From assembly GCA_022813625.1 (NCBI GenBank), contig JAKLMB010000025.1, positions 496,001 through 560,000 of the forward strand: a stretch of DNA of 64,000 nucleotides, written 5' to 3'. The DNA is from Aaosphaeria pasadenensis (lineage: Eukaryota > Ascomycota > Dothideomycetes > Pleosporales). Both the position numbers and the translations under genes were made by a program. The notes beneath the pieces were generated by a model. The model saw nothing but the letters and a program-made list of their open reading frames with translations. It had not been told where the DNA came from and did no database searches. Position 1 is the stretch's first letter, and the number at the start of each line of letters is the position of its first letter. Below, piece by piece: positions 32,013-44,896 of this stretch.

Positions 32013-35000
32013 CTACCGCAAAGTTTTGATCATCCCCGTACTGCCCCAAAACATCGACAGAAGAACTGCCGCAACGGTAAGTGGAACGGCGGCACCTTGT
32101 AAATCATCTGGGTGGTTTGACTGCCACCAGCCCCAGAGTCCAAAAGTGGCTGCCAATATTATGACATGGATGAGTAGAACCCGGAGAGCAGATACGGAGT
32201 ATCTGGCTTGAATCCCCCAGAAGTGTCTATCATCTGGGTCCTGTAACGGTAATATAGTTTTATTCTTTCTTTTTGGCAGTCTCGACAAGATTGCAGTCGC
32301 ATTTTCGCTGACAGAAAGACAATCGTGCAGACTTGGCCACGAGGAGAGAATACAAGGCTCGAGGCACAACTGAACTATGATCTCAAATTCATGTTGAGAG
32401 ATACCAGGGTGTTCTGGTGTCACTTCTGGTGGTCTTGGACTGTATTCGTAATCCGATGAGCTGGGTAGATCGACTCTCCGTACAATTGCGCGAGCTGGCT
32501 TTAGTAAAATCCGCTCAAACTATACCCAGGCGGTGTCAGAAGTCAATGACTCGATCGTGATACAGTAACTTATTGGTGGATCTTACCTTGACAAACTCCC
32601 AGTGGTTTAGTCTCCAGAATGAAAAGCACCACCGCAGCCAACCTCTTAGCTCCCGATGTCTGCGGTTCAATCTTCTCAAGAATACAGGATCCGACTGGAG
32701 ATCGTGGTCTTCGATGCGGTCGGTTTCGGGTGTTTTCCTGGGCCCGTCTACACCGAAGAAAACAGATAGTGTTTTCTTGAGGCTGTTGCTAGGCTGTGTT
32801 GGCGGGCGCGTAGACAGCATGTCGCTGATTTGAGACTGTGAATCTCCCGGGATGTGCGCCTGTTGGGATCTCGTGCCAGTGGCTTGATTGCTAATTGAAC
32901 TGCCTACTCCCTGCAAATTACCCTGTGGTGCTCCACTAGTATTTGTGGACTGGCCAACTGCCTTTTCAGAACCATTTGTAGACAAGACCTTCGATTGTTT
33001 TCGTTGATTTGCGCTTACAAGTGAGGCACACAGAGGTAGTCGAGGTTGCCGCACCGGAGACATCATCAGAAGATTTTCTAGGATACGCTTTTGCTCAATC
33101 CTCAAATCACGATGGCGCGTTGTCCCGCAAAACTGTTGAAGTCAGCCTGCAACTATTTTTTTGAACTGAGATTGGGCAGGCTTGGAGCAGACGTACACAT
33201 TTCCAATAGACTCGCGTGTATCCTGATTTGAGCGGATGTATCCTTGGTGAGAATGGCCACCAGTTCCACCTCAGTGCCGATGCATCCTCAACGAATGCTT
33301 GCATTATATTACCAATGGTGCGGTTTGTGTGGCGCAGTGATCGTAGATAGGTGTATACATGCTTGCCGAATACCAAAGGAACTTTGTCCTGCCAGGATGT
33401 GGTCTCAAAACATGCTCGATCATTGGATGCCTCATGTTCTTCATACCAGATGTGCACTTGGGGAATGGGTAAAAGTTCGTCAAGAAGTCCGTAAGGCAGA
33501 AGGAATTCCTTCAGCCCATACAACATATTTCGAAAAGGTTCTCCGTTGACAAGAGCTTGTATGACGAGGTCCACTCGTGGGAATTGAGTTGTGTATGTCT
33601 TCGGCATTTCTGTTTCGCTATTATCGGAGATTTCATCAGCATTGAATCCTGCTTCGCCACCATCGAATGCATTTCGAGGCTGAATTGTATCGACGTCTGT
33701 GTTGGTAGTGGCAACGTCCGCTTTGGTGAGCCAGTTCTCCAGGTACGAAAAATTACACTCGTCCGGCTGCTTCAGGCGAGCAAGATCTTCCTCACTCAAT
33801 CCAACCTCTTCAGTGGAGTGCCTTTCCACGACCTTCGTCGCTATTCTCTTCCTTGCTGTGCCTGACCTGAGGATAGCCGCCAGTTCCACAGTCACGACCG
33901 CTTTTTCCTGTGCCAGATTCGCGCGGAATGCCTTCAGCAAGCGGCCAAAGTTATTACTGAATCGCTCCTTGGACATTATTTGCAAAGCGGCCTCGAACAA
34001 TGGTGCGAGTTCCGAATTTGTGGCAAGAACGCTCACGATTGCGTTTTCGATTTCTTGATTCCGGCGGCAGTCCGCCTTATCTGCAATGGATTCACCATCG
34101 ACCTTGTCTGACATGAGCGAGCGAATATCGTCGTCGAACCGCTCTATTGAAGGGATGGAATCATGGCTATCATGGTTCATTATGTCGTTCTTGTGCATGA
34201 TACTAGCAACGTGAGTATCTCCACCCAGAGTTGATTCCATGCCAATTGTAGTGCCACCGTAAGTGGATGAATCGCGTATGGTGAGCCCAGGACCCCCCGA
34301 AGTGGTTTGCGCGTCCCTGATCGGAACATCTGAGTTTGTTGGCTCGTCGTCATTTCCGGATAACATTATATCTGTAGCTGGCATGTTCCCCGAGATTCCG
34401 GGCAGAGAAAGTCTGCCACTAACTATTCCGACACGAATTCCTGTAAGCACAGATTTATATGACACTGAGAGCAATGGATCCTCACGAAGAACTCTACGAT
34501 GCTCTTCGTGGTGTTCTAGGCTTGCCAAGCCTCTTTGAATTTCGACCGATGCCTTGCATATGGCTTGGAGGTCGTGGAGAAATTGAACTACGTCAGCTTC
34601 TTTCCAGTGGATCGTTTCATCGAAGTCATGCGGCCCCTGTTTTTGGATGTGATCGTTAATGGTTTGGTATTCAGGGCTAGTCCACTGCGTCCTTGAATGC
34701 TTGTGGACAAGTCCGATTTCCAACATGATATCTTGTAAATCAGATTTGCTCCACTCATCCACATCTCCTTTTACGGCGAGTATAGCATTGATACGGGTAG
34801 TAGTTTTCTCTATCACTCTCGCGAAATGGTACCGCATTCTGCTCATGCTCGCGGCGGAGGCATTTTCCTCAAGCTGAAAGTGATCGTCAGGATTAAACAC
34901 TGGGTCCCTTCCGTCGGACTTCAACAACAGCAACTCGTCGAGTGTGAACTCGTCATCCGAAGATATCGAAGGGAGACTGAGTGACCTTTTCTTAGAACCA

Positions 35001-35920
35001 TCTTCAACTGCTTCGGATGACTCCACAATGTTATTCGGACTCGAAAGCTTTTGAAGTTCCAAGGCCAGTGATGCTTCAAAGGCCAGTGATGCTCGCTCGA
35101 AAGGTTCGGACTCTCTTACCCTTCGACGCAATCTCCGCGACGACGGGTCGAGGTTGTTCATTTGATTAACGTCGTACAGATCAATGTCAGAATCGACACT
35201 GTGTTCATGGGTCCTTTTGTAGACACCATTGCTCCAACGCTTCTTCTTCCTTTGATACATACTCTGGTGCTCCTCATCCGACGAATCTTGTCTCAAATGT
35301 AAGTCTCTTGAATTGAAGACTGCAGTGCCCCAGGGGGCTTCAACCTTGCTTTCCTCTCTGTCGCCCGCATCTTCGACCTGTTCCGGTCGAACAACCTCGA
35401 GGTGGTCATCGTCAGAATCGGAATAGACTTCCTCAATGGTAAAACCCGCTTCCTCGACAATCCGGATCTGTTTGACATTCTCTGATGTACGCTCAAGTCG
35501 TGTCCTTCCTTTTCGCTCCTCCGTTCTTATCCCGTCCGCGTCATCGTCTGCGGAATCCCCTTCGCTCCCAGTACCTGGAGCGCGAGATAATCCGTCTTCA
35601 GGGTCGGACTCTGAAGACGATGAACTTTCTGGGGGAGTATTTATAGGACCCAATGATGATGGATCCTCTCGAAACGGGTCTCGAAACGGGAAGCGAGTTG
35701 GGTTCGGAGGCCTATGCTTCAATAAATACCTTTGCGATGGCGTCAATGGAGCCGGGGGAGTGTCTATGGAGTGATCCGACCTCTCGGCAACGGCGAGGTT
35801 GGGATCGTTCACGTTCTCCAGGAAGGGTCCTGCGTCGTCTTCACCCTCCGAAGGCACTGTCGAGCCGTCTTCGATGTCCAGGGGAATATCATGTCGTTTC
35901 CTTTGCCTCGGGTGATCCAT
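32013..35920 (-). CDS. large conserved fungal protein with WxCxCG motif and C-terminal membrane helix
   Basis: Function unknown; I recognise the architecture from uncharacterised filamentous-fungal proteins. Exons 35920-33197, 33132-32587 and 32519-32013 (introns 64 and 67 bp) give 1258 aa. The first 380 residues are acidic and disordered. The middle is helical with ..LLPYGLLDELLPIPQVHIW. GYTRVYWKC joins FCGTTRHRD across splice 1, forming the RVxWxCxCG motif that probably binds metal. A Ser/Thr/Gln-rich linker follows. The C-terminus is LLIHVIILAATFGLWGWWQS and AVPLTVAAVLLSMFWGS, one or two membrane helices. The start is the first ATG; the frame opens upstream only with TTG. Confidence 0.8.
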
Positions 35921-36395
35921 CTTTCTGTTCGTCCACGACTCGATGCGACAGTCGATTTTGAGTCCAACGATGTGATTCGAAAATACGCCTCGCAAGGCTG
36001 AGTATCACTATTGCGCTGAGCAGTGTCGAATACTGGACTCAACTTGCTCGCTCGCTATAATTACTCACAGCTAGCTACTCTCAGGCTTCAACATCGCAGA
36101 AGATGATGCGAAGGCTTGACAGATACGTATCCGAGGAGTGGACGCAATCGCTTTGTCGGCCATCGCAATGATATATATTTATCAGCCTCACGAGCGCCTT
36201 GGAAGAGGTGGCGCAATGCATAAGCGACTCGCTTACTCCAGCCTTCTTCACACTTCCTCAGTGTATGAAGCATTCCCTAGTTGCTCCATAGCTATGTTCT
36301 TCAAGTCACAAACTACTGCTGCTGCTTTTCAGCTCTGTGAGAGATGATAATTCAGGGGTTGGATCGTTTCACTTTGGATTAATTGTGATGATGGA
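35921..36395. other. intergenic upstream of the large protein
   Basis: Promoter side of the 1258-aa gene. No gene is supported. Confidence 0.55.
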
Positions 36396-36585
36396 CAGAG
36401 GGTTGGCACGTCAGGTTGGCCCGTCAGGGTGGCCCCCGGCTAGTCATGCTCACTACAGTGCATTCGCGAGGTTTTATCGCGAGGAGTCAAGGCTGTTTAC
36501 TGGCTACAGTATATTCTTCAATAGATACTTTAGACGTAGAAGATATGTGAAGCTAGCAGGTGGCTAGCCTGAAGTGCCAACCCCA
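36396..36585 (-). mobile_element. MITE-like element, family A copy 2
   Basis: About 190 bp. The left end, CAGAGGGTTGGCACGTCAGG then TTGGCC, matches copy 1. The right end GGCTAGCCTGAAGTGCCAAC is the diverged inverted partner. The interior matches copy 1 in reverse orientation, including TTCGCGAGGTTTTATCGCGA. Confidence 0.65.
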
Positions 36586-37429
36586 TGTGCCTATGCACGA
36601 AAGCCGATGGCGACCAATTGCATATCCTATCGGCTACTGGATTGTCCGACTTGCTTGGTAAAAGCGGCCCTCGGTGTCGGTGGGGTGGAAGGTCAAGCGT
36701 ATAACGATGTAGACTTTTGAGGAGTGGCTTGAAAGGCCTAGTTGCAGATCGTACCAACGCCAATAGTCGCATAGTATGTTACCTTGTACATACAGAATGC
36801 TGGCGTGAAATGCTACTTGCAGGCTGCTGTTGCGAGTAGGATCGTACTGTGCAATGCGTAGAGGCCATGGGTTTGGGGATCTTGCTGTTGCTCAAGAATC
36901 GGAGGGGGTTTGACCTCCTCCATTCTAGGACTGTGGGTAGTAAGTACTATTCCACGAATACAAGAGTTTCTTCGCCTGTATGGCAGATAACATTCACCAT
37001 CACAAATTTGCACTCATTCGGGCGCCAGTACCTATGTATAGTTCAGAAAGAGAGATGTCAATTAGGGGATATCAATACGCCACCCCATGCACACGCACAC
37101 GCACACGCACATACACACACAAACGCTCACACCCTGGGAAACCATACGTTCCTTGTGACCTGAATACCATCGGACCATACAGAGCACGGAGAGGCAGCAG
37201 CAATCGACAATATAGACGCGATGTAGATTTTTAAGGATTGACATGAAGATATGACGCAATAGATGGCCGGAAAATGTACTCATAAAGTGAAAATAACCAA
37301 AGGTAGAAAAAATGGTATTGACCAATCCTGGAAAAGAAAAATCCAAAAGCAGGCCCACTCGCTATCAATTCGTGGGATTATTTTTGGACATTTCTTTTTT
37401 CCTTTCAAATTTTCTGGTTTTCAACTGCT
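36586..37429. other. intergenic with (CA)n microsatellite
   Basis: An interrupted CA-type microsatellite at about 37086-37125 (cacacgcacacgcacac pattern). The rest is the 3' side of the Crh gene. Confidence 0.6.
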
Positions 37430-38920
37430 TCATAGCGCAATGAGGCCGAGGAGTGCAACAACGATGGCAAAAGCACTGCCGCCGACCTTGCTGAGGCCAG
37501 GCTGCAGAGAGGCACCGGCATTAGGGCTATTGCCGCCATTCTTATCCTGTTGCCACTCGCCGCCACTGGTTCCGGGGTTAGGGGTCTCGGGAGAACCAGT
37601 GCTAGCAGCACCAGTGCTCTGGGCAGCAGCGGAGGACGAAACGTTGTCTTCAGCGCGGTTGCCGCCACCAGGGTTTCCACCTGGAACAGAGGCAGCGGAC
37701 TTGGTGGGCTTAGGAGCGTTGCTAGAGGTGACCTTGCCCTCATCAGGGTCTTCGCCAGTTGCGAGAAGAGAGCCGAGGATGGTGAAGTCGTTGGAGATCT
37801 CGATCGTGTTGTTGGTGGGGTTCTTGTCGTCGGTGTACTTGTAGGACTTGTTGCCGCTCTTCTTAGCGTTGGATGGTGGGTCGTAGCAGTCAACGGTGAC
37901 CTGCTTAACACGGGCGAGGTAGTAACCGTTCTGCATGTAAGGAGAGTTCCAGTCGATCTCACCACCAGCCCAGTCCCTAGTTCCCTTCTCGTTGGTAGCA
38001 AGGCCGGCGGGCCATAGGGAAAGCATAACGCGGGAGGGGGTCTGGGGGTAGTCGAAGCGGTTGGCAGTGCCGTTCCAGGTGTCCTTTCGGTTTAGGGATC
38101 GCATCTCCTCACCGTCGACGCTCCATTTCAGAGTGTCGGGCTGCCAGTCAATGCAGTACTCGTGGAGTTTCTCGACGGTGTTTCCGACCGTAAGGTTCTT
38201 AGCGTTCGTGTCTGGTGATTGAATGTCAGTACCAATGTCAGAAGGAGGGATGAATAAAACATACATGTTGTCACACCCTGGGAGTAGAAGTTGGACTGCG
38301 CGGTCTCAAGATCAACACCGACCCACTCGAAATCGATTTCGTCCTTCACATCGGACATCATGATAAAGGCAGTGACGACACCCCTACCCTGAGAAGTAGA
38401 CATGGTGGCGCAGATCTTGCCGTACCATACGTAGAAGGTAGAGGCGAGCAGAGTTCCAGAAGTTCCCTCGGCCATGGTGAGGAGGAGCGAATCGCTCTCT
38501 CCGTAGACAATGGGTTTGCCCTGGGATTGCCAGTTGACCTTTGAGTTATCACCAAGATATTTATCGATGGACTGGATATCGTTGAGGGAGGTGAGATCGT
38601 ATTTGCCGGACTTGCAGACGGGGTTGGGGACGCAGGACTTCATCGAGTAGGACATGGTGGGATCGCAGCCACCGAGGCAGAACGCGCCTACACCGCAGTC
38701 GCCATAGACTGGAGATGGACAAGTTAGCTGTTACTGTCTCTAGGACGTGAGGGTTTCCCCGATATGGACAGGAAGGGGTGGAGAGGGACTCACGCGACGT
38801 GCAGGGAGCATCTTTAGGGCAGTGTTGCGCGCGGGTGCCCTTGGGACCTGTGGTGGCAGAGAGGGCAGAGCCGACGAGAGCTGAGGCAGCGAAGAGGGTG
38901 GAGAAGGCGCTTCGAACCAT
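37430..38920 (-). CDS. Crh-type GH16 cell-wall transglycosidase, GPI-anchored
   Basis: Crh/Utr2-family chitin-glucan cross-linking transglycosidase of the cell wall. Exons 38920-38794, 38708-38265 and 38211-37430 (introns 85 and 53 bp) give 450 aa. A signal peptide (about residues 1-21) is followed by a Cys-rich, chitin-binding-like segment (Cys34, 40, 47, 53, 57, 68, 74). The GH16 catalytic motif DEIDFEW (Glu166, Asp168, Glu170) is intact. Later markers: HEYCIDWQPDTLKWSVDG, SRVMLSLWPAG and DWNSPYMQNGYY. A Ser/Thr/Gly/Pro-rich stalk leads to a hydrophobic C-terminus (GGSAFAIVVALLGLIAL) typical of a GPI signal. On the coding strand the upstream region is strikingly CT-rich. Confidence 0.95.
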
Positions 38921-39419
38921 TGCGACAGTGGTTGGTTGTGTGCTTCGGAAACCGGCTGGGAGGATGTCGTGTAAGGATGCTAAGCGTGTCTTGCAGCTGT
39001 CAGAAAGACGCAGGCTGATTCACGAGCGGGCGACACAGAAAATTAAGGCGGGATATGGATATTCGATCCCAAGGAGTATTCAATCCAGAGGAGCAGCAGT
39101 ATGGGGTACTGAGTAGGATATAATGCCGAAACGCAGACGCGCGACCGAGGGAGGGTGAGAGCAAGTCAAGTTTCGCGCGCTATATGGAAGGCTGACTTGG
39201 TTTATTCCCCTGAGATTGTTTGGGATGGGTGTTGGGTGTTTGGGTTTGGGGTTAGGCCGTGGAAGGGGCGCAGGGCAAAGCGATGGATGATGGACTGGCT
39301 GGGGGCGGTTGGCTATAGCGAGCGTATGGGGAGGTGCAAAGGCCGGAGTATTAAGAATATATTGAGTGATGTGTACGTAGTAGTAACTGGGGGGGGGATA
39401 GTTATGATTGATAGATAGC

Positions 39420-39660
39420 GAGAGACGATTGGAAACGAAAGAACCACAACGAGGGATGTGGAGAAGAAGAGGGAAGAAGAAGAACAAGGCGACGAGGATG
39501 GAGATGGAGAAAAAAGGTGGAGGAGGGAGAGAGAGGAAGGGGAAGGGAGAGAAGAAGAGGTAATAAGAGTAATAAGAGTAAGTGAGTGTGAGGTGTGAGT
39601 GTGAGTGGATATTGAAAAGGAGGAAGGATGAGCAGGATTGGGGGGGGGGGGGGGGACGAA
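39420..39660. repeat. purine/pyrimidine-asymmetric tract with G16 run
   Basis: Nearly all purine on the + strand from about 39420 to 39560, GTGAGT-type repeats to 39610, then a run of 16 G at 39640-39655. On the Crh coding strand this is a CT-rich block 500-740 bp upstream of the ATG. Confidence 0.7.
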
Positions 39661-42600
39661 TACGAGACGAGTATTAATAACCTGGACTAACCGCAAGTAG
39701 ATGAAGACTAGATGAACGGGTAACTTACTAAGTCGAAATGGGGGTCACTCGCTTGACTAGGTCATCTGTGATTGGCAGAGACAGGTTACATGTCCAAGGA
39801 GATACAAATGGATAATAAATATTACAGTATGAAGAATGATGATGATAATAATGATGATGGTGATGATGATGCCCAGGTGGTGACGCCGTGATTACTTGTG
39901 TGTGTATCCAGCCTGGGATGGAGTTAATCAACGTTGAAGCGGATGGATGCCCGCTACTCAGATTATATTACCCTCACCAGGTAAGTACTCCGCACTCACG
40001 ATACATATCGACAGTAGTCCTACTTACACAGTATGTTCTGTTTCACAATAGCAGGTAACACCTTAGGTATGGGTACTTAGCAGTACGAGCCCGAGCACAT
40101 TAAATCATGCGCATTATCATCGAACACAAATTGATAATGATGATGGGCTAATACTCTATAACTACTGTGTACGGAGTCACTGGTCGTGTAAGAACTAATT
40201 TCATACGACCTTCCTCCTTTGGCTCTAGCACGTGATTTAATTATAGGAATGTCGATCAAAAGGGGCACCCGCCAGTCTCGTCTTAACTACTTGTAGGTAG
40301 GTACCTAGGTAGATATCCATGTACTTGTACTTGTAGAGTTTAGGCACAGAAGATATGTTACAATAGTCTTCTCCCAGTACGAATAGGTAGTTCCTTTTAC
40401 ACAGTAACTAATTGACTATTGGTCACCAAGCTGGCTTAAGGTTACTGGTGCCTCTCAGTAAACGGCCAACCTCGTATGCTTGAACGCCGGATTTCCGAGC
40501 CGTGTTCGGTGGGTTCATCTTTTTCCTTCTATGCTAATTGTCAACTGCAGTGACTAGTTATTACAAGTACGGAGTACAAGTAGCCTTCTTCTTGCATCAA
40601 TTATAACCAAGAATCGAGAGTGAGATCGCGTTGGTGCTGCATCATCATCATGTAGTGAATTAATCGGTGCGGAGTACGGAGTACTGTACGCACATATTCC
40701 CCCCCCTCTCTGTTCTGTACATGGCCAGGCGGACTTGGTACGTACGTACCATCGAGTACCCACATGACTATTGCCACTTCTACCGGAAATACCAACTGCT
40801 AACTTTCTTGTTCGTACAAGAAAAACGAAAGACACGGCCCAACTCGTAATCTCGCAGTCTTCTAGTCGTCTCCTCGTCTCGCCGTCGTCGCATGGCCATA
40901 AGGATCATCGTGTGATAAAAGATGAAACCAGACGGCATCTGAATTGGGACGAAGCGCGGGGGGGCTTGACCCTAACGAACCGTGCCATCACATTATTATC
41001 ACACATTTATTACTCTCTACGAGTAACAAAAACAAAATGATAGTTGCGACTCAGGTGACGATGGATAAGGTACGGAGTAGTTCTCAGAAATCCATTGTTC
41101 ACACTCTGCTGTGTATCTACGGAGTACATCGTACCTCAATTCTTTGTGATGTACAGGTATTGACCAGGTACTGCGTAGGTACTTGTACGATTCCACAAGT
41201 ACTGGTACCGACACTATACTATCCCCTTTCCTCACTCGTACTAGTACCTAATTGTGCTGTGGTGTGTGTAAGTCCTTGTTCCTTATAGATGTATGTACCT
41301 ATACCTAGGCACAAGTACAGTACTCATCATCGCTCGCTCCCGCTCCCGCTCCACTTCCACTTACCCTTCGCGCCGAGATGGACCGTCTATTTCTGGCCGG
41401 CGAGCCACAGAAACAGATATCAAGGTCCCAACTATGATAGTGTATGGGCAGATACTTGAAGTTATAGACGGTCTCTGAGAGACTGAGACACGCTCCGAGT
41501 ACGAATCCAATAGTCACTGCCTCCTCCCCGCCCAACTTAATGTAGACAGCCGCCTCCTCATCAGGTACTAAGCCACGAATGCATGCCTCCAATCATGATC
41601 ATTGAATCACCCTACAATAGTATCCACACCAAGATGAACATCTCGAATCAAAAGCTGACAGTCATGCCTGTTCCCGTCTTCATCATTAAACCAATGTTTG
41701 GTGGCTTCGGCTGAAAAGGAATAATAAAGTAACAAGACGGTCATCACAAATGCAAGTCGCCATCTGATTCACCTGCGTCACTTCGGCGATGCTGATATGT
41801 ATGGGAACCAATTCCCGTTCTCCGTTGCTTGCTCAATATATCAATGACCCCACCCGTCAACTTGGTCCCAAATTCCTTCCACTCCCCCTTCTGTCGCATA
41901 CACACACGCACACACTTACGTTTAACTGTGTATATACTCTGTACACACTTTGATCTACTTGCATTCACCTTCCACCTGCTCTATCTCCATTTGCATCCGA
42001 ACAGCGTGCTATCCTACCTACGCTTCAGAACACAGCGCATGGCTGACACCAATAACAACCTCATCTCAAGAGCGTAGGTCATTGTTTCTCGCCCTCCTGT
42101 CTAGGATTGTCGTTGCACCACCTTTCTACGAGCAGATTGAAGACCAAACCGACGGGGTTCATGCAACATCCATCCCTTCCCTTCTGCGTTGATTGCCTCG
42201 CCTGCAGACTCTCGAGTGCTCCCGAGCCGCCAGTCTGCAATTGTTTTCCAAAGTCAACGCCGAGCCCGAAATGTCCTGCAGCCACCTTGCCTAAGGAAAG
42301 ATCCCGTAGCCCCGCATGGGTTCTGGTGCTACCAGTCCTACTTCCTGAGCTGGTATGTGGGTCCTTTGACGGCCATACCCAACACTTTCGATCGACGAAG
42401 GGGAGGGTAGGAGGGACTTCGACGTATTCCGAGGAGCCAAAATTACAGATGTAGATGTGAGAAAGAGACGGTGCGTGTGAAACCATGTGTAACATGATGA
42501 CGATCTCGCTGCAAGTCCTCCCAATCACGGATCTTCCATTGCAAGAGCTGCAAAGGCAATCTACCCCAAATGATAACAAAAGGAAATCTACGCTCTACCC

Positions 42601-44896
42601 ACACAAGCTTGAATACTTACCACAGTCGTTGTAGGTTTCTGGTATTAATCATTGGCTCCGCCGGATCTACCCAGTATGTACGGAGTACATTATCCAACAA
42701 TGGATACAGTAATTGAGTACTCCGTAGTGGGCACTGATTTGAGACCCCAGCGGCCGGTTCGTTTCTTCCCTGCCATAACGGTCATCCAAAACGAGTCTTC
42801 GCGTTCAACCAGATCCTCTGGCCGTCAGGTTTCACTACGCCAATGGTGCAAGGTCTTGCTGTGACCACAGATCCAGAGTTCAATTCACATCGCATCCTTC
42901 GTTCGACCAATGATAGCTGGATATTCAAGAAGGCAAAAGAAGGCAAACGACGGAATTGTAGGGCTAGACTCTTTAGTGGACCATCTATGGTAGCACCTAG
43001 GACCGGGCCGTTACTGGGCGTGCAGTTGGAAACATCGTGGACAAGACAATTCGCAGGGAAAGGAAGAAAAAGAAAATTACCGCATTGGGACAGTAACCAG
43101 GATCATGGTTAAGCAGTTTTGCAGGGCTTGTCTGTATCATGGGCGGGCGTGCATCCCTATTCGTGGGCGAGTGCCCGTGAGTCGGTAAGTGGGTTGGTCC
43201 CTCATGCAGGGCGACGGAATCGGTCCATTCCGCGGTCTCCTCGACTCTACTCCTCATCTTCCTCCTCCTCCTCCTTTTCTTACGAGTAGGCTTGGCTAGG
43301 CTACCTCACAGATTTCGAAGCATTCGGGTCGGATTTGAGTGACCAGGTCGGCAAACCGATCGCTTCATACACACCGCCGAACAACGGGCCGAATGCAAGA
43401 GATATGCAGCTCAGAGGAATTGGAGCAATGGCACTGCTGTGAGATGTCGTGGCATATGCCAGCCAGTCTCGCAATGGCTGCGGCATCCATACTCGCAAAT
43501 GTGACACAATCCATTCGGACGACCATATGGCACATACGGAGTACACCTGCGTTATCATGCCCCAGCATTGACATGGCTGACAGGAGCACCAAAGAAACGC
43601 CACTACCCGGTGTCCCACAACTTGCATGAATGCAACACACATACGGAGTACTACCTGATATAATATATCATGAGAATCCTTGGCCACAATACGTTCACCG
43701 CCTGAGAATGATTCGAGTAAGTATGGGACGCTAGAGCAGACCACAGCGTTTGCAGCATATGTCACTGGAGCGATTGGACGACATGATATCAGTGAAACCA
43801 ATATCCACTGGAACCAAGTCGCCTGCATGTGGTTCGGAGGGACTGTTGCGCATCATTTGATGTCATCTGCTGCACAGCATGATGAAATAACATGTTGGGT
43901 GATACGGTTTCCTCGAATGGGCTGTCGTCCATGCTTTATCAAACATGTTCAAGTATATGCGCCAAGAGCCTCAATTCCTCATGCTTGTACTCCCTCCACT
44001 ATGAGTTCCGGCAGAGTGAGTCGGAGGACCAGTAGGATATAGGCCAAGCAGGTCTTTCTGGCAAGGTCATGCCTACAGTGTAGTCAATCCGACACAATCC
44101 GACAAGAAAGGGTTCCCCCGAGCGTACATCCACGAGATAGCGCAATGTCTGGTCAATAGTGAAAGCTGCTGCATGGGCGGGCCCACGACTAGCAGCTGTG
44201 GTATTGGCAGCTTAACCAGCCTCGATGTACGCCACCTCGAAAGACGTCCGCTATTCGTCGACTTGGCAGGCGAATGCACTTTACGATCTCGTCTGATTGT
44301 ACATAGAATCATGATTTTCGAGCAGTCCCACCGCCCTCTGTGGATAAGTTGGGTTACTCAGAAAGCACTCAATGATTGCTGGAGGGCCTAAAGTTTGTCC
44401 TGGGTGACTACCCCCACGCAATAGATGGTCGTACCAATACTCCCTATCAATCGCCGTGGAGCGCTTTACTTCATCGCCAGCCGCCCAGTCAATGGAGTAC
44501 AATATGTAATAGGAACTACGACTCCGTGAAATAAATTTCGTCCATTCTCCAGCCACGCACCCTTGTCAGTACCCTGAGTGCAAAATAAACGCAAGTATAT
44601 TCTTTCTAACTCGCCTCTCAAGAACACAAAGAAAGAGAAACAAAATATCCCTCGAACACCTTGGCAACACAAGAAAGTGTCAGAGAATAGATAATTACCC
44701 AATAACAGACGTCCGTAACGTAACGTTACCTACTGGAAACGATTGGCCATATGCCTGGTATGAAAAATGAAAGTGAACGTCGCGTCGTCCTCAGTCTCAT
44801 CACCACCCCCTGGTCCCAGCTGGACGTTGTATCTCCATTACCCCAGCATTCAAGCCTTGCTTCCAATTCATTCCCGCTTGCCCCGCGTCCCGTTCC
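39661..44896. other. long gene-free region rich in TACGGAGTA motifs
   Basis: No frame here has a recognisable domain. It contains a GAT/GAC-type microsatellite (39838-39872) and at least ten copies of TACGGAGTA/TACTCCGTA or close variants between 40165 and 43650. A minus-strand frame at 43301-43828 and a start-like ATG at 42039 were considered and not accepted. Confidence 0.55.
40567..43652. repeat. cluster of TACGGAGTAC-type short motifs
   Basis: Copies near 40567, 40669 (double), 41070, 41117, 42678, 42714, 43536 and 43641 in both orientations. A second cluster lies at 61640-63570. None was seen inside the assigned exons. Confidence 0.7.

Noticed and set aside
31864..32049. Possible extra C-terminal exon of the 1258-aa protein
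   Set aside because: Lies in another phase with no convincing intron; the stop at 32013 follows the membrane helix at a natural end.
36849..37163. Plus-strand frame with alternating HAHAHTHT
   Set aside because: Translation of a CA-type microsatellite; composition artefact.
42039..42192. Start-like ATG (MADTNNNLISRA) that could splice to a second short frame
   Set aside because: The only fitting intron would be about 31 bp, shorter than any other here, and the product would be about 40 aa with no homology.
43301..43828. 175-aa minus-strand frame with hydrophobic, membrane-like composition
   Set aside because: No family motif; it contains two TACGGAGTAC motifs typical of the non-coding DNA here and begins without clear promoter or splice context. 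At best a decayed remnant.
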